64,000 bases of DNA from Bacteroides intestinalis. Its GTDB lineage: Bacteria; Bacteroidota; Bacteroidia; Bacteroidales; Bacteroidaceae. The notes under the pieces were generated by a model that was not told the DNA's origin, did not search any database, and was given only the letters and a program-made list of their open reading frames with translations. Positions 1-10,211 of the stretch are shown piece by piece. How positions within the stretch are numbered: the first letter of the stretch is position 1; every line of letters begins with the position of its first letter. The position numbers were made by a program, and so were the translations under genes. The stretch spans positions 186,001 through 250,000 of the forward strand of contig NZ_QRZF01000001.1 of NCBI RefSeq assembly GCF_003464595.1. Reading direction: 5' to 3'.

Positions 1-1856
1 CTCAGGTCGGCAATGTTACGCTGGATATAGTCCTTTGTATTGCGGTATATCAAACCACCTTCCACATATACGGAGTGACTGCCGAATGTCCGGGTGTAGC
101 TGAGGTTAAGATTCAGGTTGTCACTGTTCTCCGGTTTGATACCGATATCTCCCATTTCCAAATCTTCATCACCGAACATCTCTTCAATAGTAGGCAGGCG
201 ATAGGCTTTCTCATAAGACAACTTCGCCTGCAGACCGGGTAATATGAAATAGGTCCCCGCTGCACCATACCCCATGGAACTGACATCGCGGGTGGTGCGT
301 ACATACTCACTCTGATTACTGGATGTAGCCATCGGACCTCCCACAAACTGATGGTAGTATTTACCAAACACGGAGAAGTTCCAATTCTCAGATGGCATCA
401 AACGATAGGACAGTCCGGAAATGTTCTTACGGGTTTCCTTGGCGATAGCTTCTTTCTGCTCTTCCTTGGCAAGCAGTGAAGTATTGGAACGGTGAAAAGC
501 ATTCAAGACATGATTGAAAGTCAACATCTGTACCTTATCAATTCGATAATTCACAGTCAGCGTACCGTTCCAGTTATTATTATCCGCCCGCGAATATTGG
601 TAAGACTGTTCACCGGGGGAGTTCATCAAAGCTTTCTGCCCGTACCAGTTGTACTTATAGGAAGCAGTGTCCACATTGGTCGTTTCATTCTTATTATAAT
701 TAACGGTCAGTGCCATATCCAGCCCCTTAGTCAACAAGTCACGCTTGCTATATTCCAACGACGGCATCAGTGAATGACCTTTACGATGTTTCTGACCGTA
801 CACAATCTCCTGGCGCACACCCGTCTGTATATCTTTATACATATGTGAGTAGGTGAAGCCCAACAACAGTCGATCCGCCCATTCTTTATCCACAATGCCA
901 ATCTTTCCGATGATAGCTTCGTTATGGTACGTATCATTGAAACGTTTTACACGTACTTTCTTATCTCTGTCGATTCTACCGGTTTCGAAGTCCTCTACCG
1001 GAGCCTCTACATGATAGTCGTTATCCGAATAATTCTGGAAAGCATTGATTTCATACATAAACCCATTCTTGAAAGTTTGTCCGAAGTTGACGTATGATTT
1101 ATGTGTATTAAACGAGCCATAAGAGTAGGATGCATCCAGGAACCAGCGACGGCGCTTCTTGTTAGTAACAATATTGATGACACCGCCAATAGCATCGGTA
1201 CCGAATCCCACAGGCACTACCCCTTTATAAACTTCAATCCGGTCGGCAAAATTTACAGGAATATTATTCAGTCCGAAAGAGTTTCCCACTCCTTCCTGTG
1301 GTACACCGTCAATGAATATCTTAACGTGCTTCCCGCTGAATCCGTCCAACATGAGTTGCATATCCGAACCTACGCCACCCGATTCACGAAGTTTCATACC
1401 TGGTGCTTTGGTCAAAGCGTCACTCAGATTCTTCGTAGTGTTCTGCAGTTCTTTCGTATCAACGGCCACTGCATTGAAGGCTGACCTTTTCAGTCGGGTC
1501 ACCCCTGTAGAAACGATGGTTACTTCATCCAATTGTTGTGTCTCGGGAGTAATCGCGAGATTCTGTTTCACTCGCTCTCCGGCAATCAGCTTCACTTGCT
1601 TCTCAACCGTTTTATAACCGATGGCAGACACTACCAATGTATAGTTGCCAGCGGGCGCTTTTATATGATAGATACCTTCTTGATTGGTAGTTCCACCATA
1701 GCTCGTCCCCTTCAAGTAGACAGTCGCGAAATCAACAATTTCTTTTTCTGTAGACAATATCTTACCGGAGACCATCGCCCTGTCTTGCGAAAAGGCAGAT
1801 ACTGAAGGAATTAACAGGACAATAAGAACGAAGAGTTTTATTATATTTGCTTTCAA
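1..1856 (-). CDS. TonB-dependent outer-membrane receptor, 3' part beyond window edge
   Basis: An open frame runs from position 1856 off the left edge. It begins with a signal peptide (KANIIKLFVLIVLL, cleavage near SAFSQ), then a carboxypeptidase-regulatory-like beta domain (SGKI...ATVYLKGTSYGGTTNQEG), then a TonB plug (DALTKAPGMKLRESGG; GGVINIVTNKKRRR) and barrel strands. This is the layout of Bacteroidetes TonB-dependent receptors that import siderophores, vitamins or oligosaccharides. The classical SusC motif series is absent and no SusD partner adjoins it, so a metal or cofactor substrate is as likely as a glycan. No in-frame ATG exists between the upstream stop and the signal peptide, so TTG at 1856 is the best start. 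The substrate cannot be inferred. Confidence 0.85.
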   Translation of the reverse strand, partial: MKANIIKLFVLIVLLIPSVSAFSQDRAMVSGKILSTEKEIVDFATVYLKGTSYGGTTNQEGIYHIKAPAGNYTLVVSAIGYKTVEKQVKLIAGERVKQNLAITPETQQLDEVTIVSTGVTRLKRSAFNAVAVDTKELQNTTKNLSDALTKAPGMKLRESGGVGSDMQLMLDGFSGKHVKIFIDGVPQEGVGNSFGLNNIPVNFADRIEVYKGVVPVGFGTDAIGGVINIVTNKKRRRWFLDASYSYGSFNTHKSYVNFGQTFKNGFMYEINAFQNYSDNDYHVEAPVEDFETGRIDRDKKVRVKRFNDTYHNEAIIGKIGIVDKEWADRLLLGFTYSHMYKDIQTGVRQEIVYGQKHRKGHSLMPSLEYSKRDLLTKGLDMALTVNYNKNETTNVDTASYKYNWYGQKALMNSPGEQSYQYSRADNNNWNGTLTVNYRIDKVQMLTFNHVLNAFHRSNTSLLAKEEQKEAIAKETRKNISGLSYRLMPSENWNFSVFGKYYHQFVGGPMATSSNQSEYVRTTRDVSSMGYGAAGTYFILPGLQAKLSYEKAYRLPTIEEMFGDEDLEMGDIGIKPENSDNLNLNLSYTRTFGSHSVYVEGGLIYRNTKDYIQRNIADL

Positions 1857-2036
1857 TTTACAAAGAGTTTTATGCAGTTAATAAATCGCCGCAAAGGTCC
1901 TCATAAAAGGGAAACAAAACAATCGCTATATGCAGGTAAATATCTCGCAAGTATATCCGATAGAGTAATACACCACAATCGCTATTAATAGGTATATTGT
2001 GTTTTTTGCAAAAAACTTCTATAGTTCTTTACAAAC

Positions 2037-2076
2037 AAAAGAGGTGGCATACTCAGAATGAGTATCCACCTCTTTA
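2037..2076 (-). terminator. Hairpin terminator after susD
   Basis: The arms gaggtgg/ccacctc and atactc/gagtat form a 13-bp stem with one bulged base and a 5-base loop, flanked by A/T runs on both sides. It sits about 20 bp downstream of the susD stop, so it probably ends the susCD transcript. Confidence 0.75.
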
Positions 2077-2097
2077 TTCACTAACACCTACAGATTC

Positions 2098-4083
2098 TTA
2101 TTGATAACAAGGATGTTGCTGTCCGGCAAGCCCCGGATTTACATCAATGATATTAGTAGTATTAAGTGGAAGTATTTCCACCATGTTTTTCTTCATACCA
2201 TAAAACATATCCTCAATCCAAACATTTTTGGAGGCAAATCCTTCCACATCTTCTACTGAGAGGCCACCTTTCTGCTTCACTGAATGGCAACCGAACATAT
2301 TCAGAATGGTATAAGACGCTTCTGTAACATTGGCACCCTCGGGTACAGAGCTCTTAGTATAGTAAACTGTGCCGGTTGTTTTATCTTCATAAAACGTACG
2401 TTCCAAGAATCCTTCTCCGGAAGCATTCAATCGATTCAGTACAGAGTCTTCTTTCAAAGTGAGATTCAATGTTGCAATGTCAGCCTTACTCATTGTGATA
2501 TGGGGTACGGCAATGATTGGATTCTCAAGAGTCCCTTTCACTTTCTTATAAGCACGATATACATCTACATTAGCATACGGTCCCTCACGACGAGCCAATT
2601 GATACAGTTTCTCTTTCTCAGCCGTCAGATGGTCAACCAGAATACCCCAGCGAGCCAGGTCGCTCTTGCGCAATGATTCATTGGAAAGTTCCAATTTACG
2701 TTCCTTGATAATAGCATTCTTGAAGTCTTCATAACCAGTCGGAATAGTACCAATCTTTGATTCATCATTCTTGTAAGCACGCAGACGAACAGTCTTCAGT
2801 GCATTAATAGCAGCATCAGTAGGGCCATTATTCAATTCGTTTAAGGCTTCAGCATACATCAACAATACATCAGAGTAACGTAGTAGCGGAAAGTTGATAT
2901 TACGTTTACTATCAGTAGCACCTCTGTCTTTCATCCAGTCAATACGGTATTTTCCAATACAAGCACCTATATAGGTACTCATCTGCAAATCATCATTAGA
3001 GAGAATGCCATAGTTGCAGACTGACACATCTCTACGCTGATCTCCTTCACCAAATTCAAAATAAAGGGTCGGCATAGCTACCATTTGGGCACCACCTTTA
3101 CCAAAGGTAGAAGAACTACCACTGGTGGGAATGCCGTTAGTATAACCTGTACGTACATCTATGGAGTTAGGACCATACCAGCCATATTCAAACATCGTCT
3201 CATTATTATATGCTTTCACAGCCAGATCGCGGAATACTTTATCATAATCGTCCAACAAAGTGTTTTCCTTTTTATTGATTACAGCAGCACATGCATCTGC
3301 TGCAATCTGGAGTAATTCCCTCACACGAGCAGCATCTTCACGCTTTGCAATCTTCACTGTACTCTTATCGTAAGGTACCGTATTCAAGTCCCAACGTAAA
3401 GAATATCCGGCAGCATACAGAGCTACACGTGCCAGAATACCATAAGCAGCATTCTTTGTAAAACGTTCGGCAGTAGCTACCATACCCTCGCTTTTCCAGG
3501 GAAGCAGTTCAACGGCACGCTGCAAGTCAGCCACACAATGATCCCAAATTGTATCACGGCTGACACGTGAAGAAGAGAAAGTAGTCAATTCCGAAGTTGG
3601 AGTACTTGTGTAAGGTACATCACCGAAATAACGTACGATATTCCAATATGCATACGCACGAACGGCTAAAGACTCTCCCAGCAACGCATTGATTTTCTTC
3701 TGTTCGCTTTCCGAAGCTCCACTCATATTAGGCAAGTTCTTTATACATACATTGGAATATTCAATGGCTTTATACATGCTGGTATAAGTTGAATTCAACA
3801 TACCTGTAACGTTGGTATAGTCATAGTTGGACATATAATACTTGGAATTTGCCTCCGTAGAATTTGATTCGTCCGTACCCATCAGCAATTGATAACCCAA
3901 TTCTTGAGTGTGTAGATAAGCATAAGCTCCCACGACTGTCATTTCAGCTCTACTTACAGTTTCGAAAATAGAAGAACTATCAGCTTTTGATTCGGAGGGC
4001 ATATCCAACCAATCTTCACAAGAAGCAAAAGCCAACAATACGGCCAGCAGCCCTAATATATTCAATATCTTTTTCATAATCAT
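2098..4083 (-). CDS. SusD/RagB-family glycan-binding lipoprotein
   Basis: A 661-residue surface lipoprotein that binds glycan outside the cell and forms the lid over its SusC partner. The N-terminus has a short hydrophobic segment ending in a lipobox (LLAFASC), followed by EDWLDMPSE, the usual opening of SusD proteins. TPR-like helical segments follow (ALLGESLAVRAYAYWNIVRYFGDVPY), and the C-terminal RagB/SusD region contains NFPLLRYSDVLLMYAEALNE. At 661 residues it is longer than the typical 500-600. It starts 6 bp after the susC stop, so the two are co-transcribed. The nearby rhamnogalacturonan enzymes suggest a pectin-derived ligand, which is an inference. Confidence 0.93.
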   Translation of the reverse strand: MIMKKILNILGLLAVLLAFASCEDWLDMPSESKADSSSIFETVSRAEMTVVGAYAYLHTQELGYQLLMGTDESNSTEANSKYYMSNYDYTNVTGMLNSTYTSMYKAIEYSNVCIKNLPNMSGASESEQKKINALLGESLAVRAYAYWNIVRYFGDVPYTSTPTSELTTFSSSRVSRDTIWDHCVADLQRAVELLPWKSEGMVATAERFTKNAAYGILARVALYAAGYSLRWDLNTVPYDKSTVKIAKREDAARVRELLQIAADACAAVINKKENTLLDDYDKVFRDLAVKAYNNETMFEYGWYGPNSIDVRTGYTNGIPTSGSSSTFGKGGAQMVAMPTLYFEFGEGDQRRDVSVCNYGILSNDDLQMSTYIGACIGKYRIDWMKDRGATDSKRNINFPLLRYSDVLLMYAEALNELNNGPTDAAINALKTVRLRAYKNDESKIGTIPTGYEDFKNAIIKERKLELSNESLRKSDLARWGILVDHLTAEKEKLYQLARREGPYANVDVYRAYKKVKGTLENPIIAVPHITMSKADIATLNLTLKEDSVLNRLNASGEGFLERTFYEDKTTGTVYYTKSSVPEGANVTEASYTILNMFGCHSVKQKGGLSVEDVEGFASKNVWIEDMFYGMKKNMVEILPLNTTNIIDVNPGLAGQQHPCYQ

Positions 4084-4089
4084 AATCTA

Positions 4090-7000
4090 TTAAAATGTTA
4101 AGTTTACACCTAATACCCAACTCTTAGAGCGAGGGTAAGAAGAATTATCGACACCAGGAGTGAGTGCACTGCTGGAAGCAGCTACTTCGGGGTCATATCC
4201 CGTATAGCCGGTGAAGGTATGAATGTTGTTCAGAGTACAATAAACACGCGCATTACTGATTTTAGCTTTCTGCACCAAGGTCTTCGGTAAAGTATAACCC
4301 AGCGTAATCGTATTCAAACGCAGATAGGACCCATCTTCCAGATAATAACTACTGTGGTCACTGATAGCATTCTTATTGTTCGAAGATATATTCCAAAGAG
4401 TGGAAGCATTGTATTGATTAGGATTCATGGCTGCCAAACGAGTCAGTTCCGTAGCCTCTTTACCCGTTTGAGGATCGATCAATGTAAAGCGGTTTGCCAT
4501 CTTTGCCAATGTATTCTGATTTGCCATATACGGACCAATGAAACGTTGGGTACTCATGTTGAATACTTTGTTTCCATATACAAAGTTCATAAATACAGTC
4601 AGGTCAAAGCCTTTATATCTGAATGTATTATTCATACCACCAGTAAACTTAGGCTGGGCATTGCCGATAACGGTACGGTCATTGATAGAGTATACAGGTA
4701 ACCCTTTATCATCTACTTCACCTGCAACATTCTTATATTTCACGTCACCGGGTTTTACTTTCGAGCGTGTGCTTCCTTTCAAGTAAGGAACATCAGGATT
4801 CAATGTATAAGTACCATCAGCATTTTGTGTAAAGTCATCCGTAGTATAAATTCCATCATAAATAAGGCCATAGTATTGCCCCAAAGGTTTACCTACCTCA
4901 ATCTTATATCCCATGCGTGAATCATAATCCTGGATGAAATAATCCGAACCACTCTCTCCATACAAGTCCATAACCTTGGAACGGTTGAAAGCAATATTAA
5001 AATCTGTGGTCCAGGTAAAGTCTTTCGTACGGATATTAGTAGTATTCAATACGATTTCAACACCACGGTTACGGATAGCACCCAAATTTTGATATTGTTC
5101 CGTGTATCCCGTAGAGCTAGGAATCTTATTCTTAATCAATAGATTATCGGACTGATTGTTATACCAGTCAAGTGAGAGATTCACGCGGCTACCGAACAAA
5201 GATACATCCACACCTACATTGGCAGTAGTGGTTTTCTCCCATTTCAGATTCTTATTACCTAATGTAGAGCCCGGTACGTAAGTTATGAAATCTCCACCAT
5301 TATATCCATAATGCCCTGAGCCGTAATTGGTAGCATACATATTGTTATCAATATTATTATTACCGGCAACTCCATAACCTACACGTAACTTAAGGTTATC
5401 CAGGTTTTCAAATCTTTTCATGAAAGACTCTTCCGAAACACGCCATGCCACTGAAGCAGACGGAGAATATCCCCACTGATTTCCACGGGCAAATTTAGAA
5501 GAACCATCCGCACGCATCGTAGCGGTAAGTAAATAACGGCTATTGAAATTGTAAGAAAGACGTCCAAAGACAGAAACCATACCGTTCTTATTCTTATCTG
5601 ATTTGTAAGTATATGGAGTTCCCATTGAAACATCATTCAATCCGAAGTTACCGTCAGAGAATTCACGATATTCGTTATCCAATTTCATATCTTCATCGTA
5701 GATCGTTTCCTGACCTAACAATACTGTGAATTGGTGTGCATCAGCCAGATTAAAAGCATAACTTAGCGTATTAGTGATCTGCCACGAGAATTTTTCACTA
5801 TTATTTCTATATCCATAGCCATAAGGACTTTTATTAGCCTCAGCTTGTTTGGTAGTACCATCATCCCAATAATCCTGACGTATTTGTCTCCACAGATAAC
5901 TTCCTGCCGTACGGAAAGTCAAATCTTTCATCAGATCAATTTCCAAACCTGCATTCACTGTTACTAAACGGGTATACTTCTCATTTGTAATAGCTCTGTT
6001 ATCAAGGATCGGATTTCGGGAATCATAGTTATTGTCATTCATGATATCACCAATTTCGGCACCAATATCCGAACCTACCATCTGTTCGTTAGTCCATCTA
6101 GATCCACCAGTAATCGGCTGTAATATAGTTTGTTTCAATTTTCCGCCTAACGAGCCACCACCTTCTACTTTGGTCATCTGGAAGCTGGAAGAGAAATCGA
6201 AACGAACGCCTTTCCATAATTCATGGTTAATCTTTGCACGGATACTGTTCTTCTGATAACCATGTTTTTCCATAATACCATCTTCACCAGTATAGTTATA
6301 GCTCAACATATATCTGGTCTTATCAGTACCACCATTGATATTTAAGTTATGGTTTTGAGTAATACCAGTATCACCAAATACCAAATCCTGCCAATCGATA
6401 CCAGCACGGTTACCATATTCCTGTGAAATACGGCTATAAGCTCCGGTATAGAAATCGGGAGAATTAATGTCACCACCAAAGAAATTGGCAAAATCATTCT
6501 GCCCTCCGCGGAGTGCTTGGAATTCATATTGATACTTCACATAATCTTCAACACCCAGCAAGTCTAACTTCTTCCCCAAGTGATCGAAGCTGACAAATGC
6601 ATTATAAGAGACTTCTGTCTTGCCAGCCTTACCGGATTTCGTAGTAATTAAAATAACACCATTAGAGCCACGTGCACCATAGATAGCTGTAGCTGAAGCA
6701 TCCTTCATTACATCAAGGGTTTCAATATCGTTAATATCGATATTCTGTAAACCATTATCCATCTGGAAGCCATCTACAATATACAAAGGTTCAGAACCCT
6801 GTGTGATAGATGTACCGCCACGCACTGTAATGTTAATTTCAGCTCCCGGAGCACCACTTTGCTGAACAACGTTCACACCAGCAGCCTTACCAGCCAGAGC
6901 CTGGGCTGCAGTAGTAACAGGTGCCATCTTCAAATCATCAGAACTTACGGATACAGAAGAGCCCGTTAAATCTTTACGCTTTACTTTCGCATAACCAATA

Positions 7001-7329
7001 GCAACCACCTCTTCCAGCATTACGGAAGATTCTTTCAAAGTGATGTCGAAATGTGTTTTACTGCCAATCAGCACTATCTGGTTGTCATAACCAATAAAGG
7101 AAACCACCAATTCTTTGGCGGAAGCAGGAACAGAAAGTTTAAAGTTACCATCCATATCGGTAATTGTACCAATAGAATTATCACCTTTTACAGTTATAGA
7201 TGCACCAATTACTACGTCGATAGCATCTCTGACCGTACCAGTAATCGTCTTGTTCTGAGCGAACAAACCAAGGGGACAGCTTATTAACAAAAGCATTAAC
7301 AAGCACAGATTTTTGTGTAAGATTCTCAT
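4090..7329 (-). CDS. SusC/RagA-family TonB-linked outer-membrane transporter
   Basis: 1079 residues. A signal peptide (LLMLLLISCPLGLFAQ) is followed by a carboxypeptidase-regulatory-like domain (TITGTVRDAIDVVIGASITV) at about 28-110, a TonB plug with the SusC signature (VNVVQQSGAPGAEINITVRG; YIVDGFQ; YGARGSNGVILITTK) at about 115-240, and a 22-strand barrel ending in an aromatic residue (WVLGVNLTF). It imports oligosaccharides across the outer membrane using TonB energy, capped by the downstream SusD protein. The long barrel is normal for the family. An AraC-type regulator lies upstream, and the likely cargo is a rhamnose-containing pectin fragment, judged from context. Confidence 0.96.
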   Translation of the reverse strand: MRILHKNLCLLMLLLISCPLGLFAQNKTITGTVRDAIDVVIGASITVKGDNSIGTITDMDGNFKLSVPASAKELVVSFIGYDNQIVLIGSKTHFDITLKESSVMLEEVVAIGYAKVKRKDLTGSSVSVSSDDLKMAPVTTAAQALAGKAAGVNVVQQSGAPGAEINITVRGGTSITQGSEPLYIVDGFQMDNGLQNIDINDIETLDVMKDASATAIYGARGSNGVILITTKSGKAGKTEVSYNAFVSFDHLGKKLDLLGVEDYVKYQYEFQALRGGQNDFANFFGGDINSPDFYTGAYSRISQEYGNRAGIDWQDLVFGDTGITQNHNLNINGGTDKTRYMLSYNYTGEDGIMEKHGYQKNSIRAKINHELWKGVRFDFSSSFQMTKVEGGGSLGGKLKQTILQPITGGSRWTNEQMVGSDIGAEIGDIMNDNNYDSRNPILDNRAITNEKYTRLVTVNAGLEIDLMKDLTFRTAGSYLWRQIRQDYWDDGTTKQAEANKSPYGYGYRNNSEKFSWQITNTLSYAFNLADAHQFTVLLGQETIYDEDMKLDNEYREFSDGNFGLNDVSMGTPYTYKSDKNKNGMVSVFGRLSYNFNSRYLLTATMRADGSSKFARGNQWGYSPSASVAWRVSEESFMKRFENLDNLKLRVGYGVAGNNNIDNNMYATNYGSGHYGYNGGDFITYVPGSTLGNKNLKWEKTTTANVGVDVSLFGSRVNLSLDWYNNQSDNLLIKNKIPSSTGYTEQYQNLGAIRNRGVEIVLNTTNIRTKDFTWTTDFNIAFNRSKVMDLYGESGSDYFIQDYDSRMGYKIEVGKPLGQYYGLIYDGIYTTDDFTQNADGTYTLNPDVPYLKGSTRSKVKPGDVKYKNVAGEVDDKGLPVYSINDRTVIGNAQPKFTGGMNNTFRYKGFDLTVFMNFVYGNKVFNMSTQRFIGPYMANQNTLAKMANRFTLIDPQTGKEATELTRLAAMNPNQYNASTLWNISSNNKNAISDHSSYYLEDGSYLRLNTITLGYTLPKTLVQKAKISNARVYCTLNNIHTFTGYTGYDPEVAASSSALTPGVDNSSYPRSKSWVLGVNLTF

Positions 7330-7415
7330 AGATTATTAATATAAATTGATTAATAAATAAATTCAAGCCTAACAATAGCTTGCCCGACCGTTATCGAGCA
7401 CAGGTGTTGCGTCGG

Positions 7416-7423
7416 CAAAAATA
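7416..7423 (-). promoter_or_regulatory. Candidate -7 box for susCD
   Basis: On the minus strand this reads TATTTTTG, matching the Bacteroides -7 consensus TAnnTTTG about 87 bp before the susC start. A TTTG-like box upstream (7450-7453) is 26 bp away, longer than the usual 19-21, so the call rests on the -7 box alone. Confidence 0.4.
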
Positions 7424-7650
7424 AAAAATACAGCAGTTTCATAAAATATCAAATTTGACCGAAATACTTATTTTTTTGACTTTACACGAAAAATGAGATG
7501 AATTGTTTTTTCGAATTAAGATAATCAGAAAGAATTGCTATTATTTTTGATCTATGACGTAGTTATTTTGATTTTACTCAAGCTCCACATACAGTCTAAA
7601 AAGACTTTCATTATATGACGCAGGGCACCGCCTTGCATAATTATATATCC

Positions 7651-7707
7651 CTTTTGAACCCTGAAGGGGGTGCGAATTGGATATCGCATCCCTTCAGGGT
7701 TCAAAAG
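7651..7707. repeat. Long near-perfect inverted repeat between araC-type gene and susC
   Basis: The arms cttttgaaccctgaaggg and its complement, extended by tgcg/cgca, form a stem of about 22 bp. There is one GG-versus-A mismatch and a 10-base A/T-rich loop. It lies in the 461-bp gap 7330-7790, 83 bp after the regulator stop and about 320 bp before susC. No T-run follows on either strand, so it is not a classical terminator. It may be an extragenic palindrome, an mRNA 3' stabiliser, or a regulatory site. Apart from this and the -7 box I see nothing coding in the gap. Confidence 0.7.
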
Positions 7708-7790
7708 GAGAGGAATTCTGTGTATTAGGAGATGTCCTATGCTATATAAAGTTTTCAGACTATCAGGATATAAACAAAACTTAAATGATT

Positions 7791-8717
7791 TTACAGCAAG
7801 TCTTCTTCTTCCACATTAGTTTCGCGCCCGAAAGACCTGTATTCTAATGGGGTAAATCCTGTACGTTTTTTGAAAAGGGAAAAGAAGTGTTCAGTAGATT
7901 TATAATCGAGCATAAACGAAATTTCCTTTACCGATTGGGAAGTGCCAACCAGTAACTGTTTTGCTTTGCGCAACTTAAGTTCCTGGAAATATTTAGCAGG
8001 TGCATATCCTGTATAATCCTTAAATACTTTGCGAAACCAGGAATAGCTAATATTCAATTTCATTGCCAACTCTTCCGGATCAATGTCTTTGAATATATTC
8101 TCATTCATTATGATTTTCGCTTGCTCAATCTTTTGATCTACATCACCTATTTCAAATATTTTATTTTTAGAGATGGAAAGGATCATCCCTATCATATGTA
8201 GAACAATGCCAGAGAGATATTGCTGGGAAGAGATTTTATCCGCCTCGGCTATTTCCAAAGCACGTGAAAAGAGAGTAACCAATTCCTCATTCAATCCGAC
8301 CTCCAATATTTGGTTATCTTTAGAAAGGAAGCCTCCTCTCAGCATATCATCGATGACCGGCCCCTCAAAACCGATATAATATTCATTCCAACCTGTTTGT
8401 TGATATGGATGATATGTATGCCATTGCCCAGGGAAAAGAACCATAAGTCTGCCTTTACAGACTTGTTTCTCCGGAGTAGTATCGGAAGCAAACAAACCTC
8501 GTCCTTTAGTTATATAAACCAACTGATATTCACGTAAAACACGCCCCTTCTGGGCATTAAAGAAATAGCCTGAAGGGTGATCCTTCAAGGGATAAGGAGA
8601 ATTTGGCTGAATGGACTGGAAACCCACAGTATTTACCCATAGACCAAATTTCTGGTCCATATCATTCACGATCAAATATTTGAATTCAACCCCTAAATCA
8701 TTATAGTTCTTAGTCAT
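7791..8717 (-). CDS. AraC-family transcriptional regulator, probable rhamnose/pectin activator (RhaR-like)
   Basis: 308 residues. The N-terminal two thirds is a cupin-like sensor domain (GLFASDTTPEKQVCKGRLMV, LFPGQWHTYHPY), and the C-terminal 100 residues carry two helix-turn-helix motifs of the AraC type (DPEELAMKLNISYSWFRKVF; SVKEISFMLDYKSTEHFFSL). No signal peptide or membrane segment is seen, so it acts in the cytoplasm. It lies between the GH105/rha genes and susCD, all in the same direction. Rhamnose use in Bacteroides thetaiotaomicron is controlled by an AraC-type activator, RhaR. Equating this gene with RhaR is inference from family and position. L-rhamnose or a pathway intermediate would be the expected ligand. 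Confidence 0.85.
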   Translation of the reverse strand: MTKNYNDLGVEFKYLIVNDMDQKFGLWVNTVGFQSIQPNSPYPLKDHPSGYFFNAQKGRVLREYQLVYITKGRGLFASDTTPEKQVCKGRLMVLFPGQWHTYHPYQQTGWNEYYIGFEGPVIDDMLRGGFLSKDNQILEVGLNEELVTLFSRALEIAEADKISSQQYLSGIVLHMIGMILSISKNKIFEIGDVDQKIEQAKIIMNENIFKDIDPEELAMKLNISYSWFRKVFKDYTGYAPAKYFQELKLRKAKQLLVGTSQSVKEISFMLDYKSTEHFFSLFKKRTGFTPLEYRSFGRETNVEEEDLL

Positions 8718-8746
8718 AATACGTGTTTTACATAATAGATATGTGG

Positions 8747-8754
8747 CAAAAATA
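8747..8754 (-). promoter_or_regulatory. Candidate -7 box of the AraC-type regulator
   Basis: The minus strand reads TATTTTTG about 30 bp before the ATG, so the leader would be about 24 nt. It suggests that the regulator has its own promoter rather than depending only on read-through from the GH105 gene. Confidence 0.5.
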
Positions 8755-8844
8755 GAAATTATTTATGAATAAAAAAATGTCCGTTCCGGCTTTATTCTAA
8801 AATATACCGGAGCGGACTAATAAAAACGAGTAATAGGGGAAAGA

Positions 8845-10143
8845 CTATTTTTTTACAACAATTTTATCATATTGTTCTTCGGCCTTTATTTCTGTATACT
8901 TGGGGGCATCTATCATTTCGACCAATGCACGGAGTACAGGACCTTCACCCATAGGATCATTTTCCTGTGTAGGACGGTTATAATAATATACCAATGAAGG
9001 CATGATACCTGTTCCTACACAAATAGAAGTAACATCTCCACTATCAGAAATCTTTTTCATCATACCTTTCAATCCCTGCTCAGCTACGTATATGAAATCA
9101 GGATGTAGCCATCCTTCTTTCACACCACGGACAATACCAAAAACAAACATTGCTGTTCCTGTGATTTCTTCATAGGAATCTTCTTTATCCAACAACTGAT
9201 GCCAAAGTCCATTCTTACCTTGATAACGGGCCACACCACTTGCCTGTTGGCGGAAATTTTCGATAACAGCTTCACGCATCGGATGATCTTTGGGCATCAT
9301 ACTAAGCAGATCAGCCTGTGCCATAAATACCCATCCGTTAGCACGGCTCCAGTGAGCTACTCCATGTTCCTTGTTGTCCGTATGATAACAATGATAATAA
9401 ATCTGTTTTTCAGGACACCAAAGATAACGGGTATAGTTTAGCACCTGATTGGCAGCATCATTAAAATACTTCTCATCACCAGTCATTTTACCCATGCGTG
9501 CCAGGAAAGAGATTGCCATAAAGGCATCATCTGCCCAAATCGTATTGACATGCGGCCATATACGGGCAATAGTTCCATCCACCAAACGAGGTTCACCATA
9601 ATTCAGGTGTTCGGCTGTTTCATTAACATAATCCAGAAAAGATTGATTAGGATATCTCATCTGCAGTTCAATCAGACTGGCTCCCATCGGGCCATTATCA
9701 TCCAGACGCTTGCCACGGAAGATCATGTGCCAACTCAATTTTCGTACGGCATTCCAACCATCTTGTTTAAAGGCCTCATCGTACTGTTTGCGAAAGAATT
9801 CGAGATTACCTTCATTGAACACAAAATTCATGTTCTTCAAAACATATTTCTCATACTTCTTGTCAGCAAGTTTATCCCCCAGTTCCATGAGAGCCATATT
9901 GGTTACACCATTCGTATAATGCCAGTTATTGTACTTGCATGCTACCTTCACATTCATGTCAAGAGGTAACTTCTTGACGGACTTATAAGTTTCACCAGTC
10001 TTCGTATTCTTAAACTCGTATGTGGTACTGGCAAGAATGCGGTCTGCAATCTTTACAGCAGCTTCTCTTGCCGTCATATTGGTCTGGGCGATAAGAGTTG
10101 TCACTGCCAGCAGCAGGGCGAGGGAGAAGAATATTCGCTTCAT
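8845..10143 (-). CDS. GH105 unsaturated rhamnogalacturonyl hydrolase
   Basis: 432 residues with a signal peptide (MKRIFFSLALLLAVTTLIAQ), so the enzyme is exported, probably to the periplasm. Family GH88/GH105 removes the unsaturated uronic acid that a lyase leaves at the non-reducing end of rhamnogalacturonan oligosaccharides, by hydrating the double bond. Visible family features are the alpha/alpha-barrel motifs WADDAFMAISFLARMGKMTG, with the catalytic aspartate in WADD, and HWSRANGWVFMAQADLL. Length fits the family. It follows rhaD by 68 bp in the same direction. A second GH105 domain sits in the fusion at 19556-22087, so the two may act on different chain lengths or compartments. Confidence 0.9.
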   Translation of the reverse strand: MKRIFFSLALLLAVTTLIAQTNMTAREAAVKIADRILASTTYEFKNTKTGETYKSVKKLPLDMNVKVACKYNNWHYTNGVTNMALMELGDKLADKKYEKYVLKNMNFVFNEGNLEFFRKQYDEAFKQDGWNAVRKLSWHMIFRGKRLDDNGPMGASLIELQMRYPNQSFLDYVNETAEHLNYGEPRLVDGTIARIWPHVNTIWADDAFMAISFLARMGKMTGDEKYFNDAANQVLNYTRYLWCPEKQIYYHCYHTDNKEHGVAHWSRANGWVFMAQADLLSMMPKDHPMREAVIENFRQQASGVARYQGKNGLWHQLLDKEDSYEEITGTAMFVFGIVRGVKEGWLHPDFIYVAEQGLKGMMKKISDSGDVTSICVGTGIMPSLVYYYNRPTQENDPMGEGPVLRALVEMIDAPKYTEIKAEEQYDKIVVKK

Positions 10144-10211
10144 ATTATACTTTTAAAGAATTAGTAAAGTAGATAGTAGCCAATAAGAAATGCCTACTAT
10201 CTACTTAAAAA

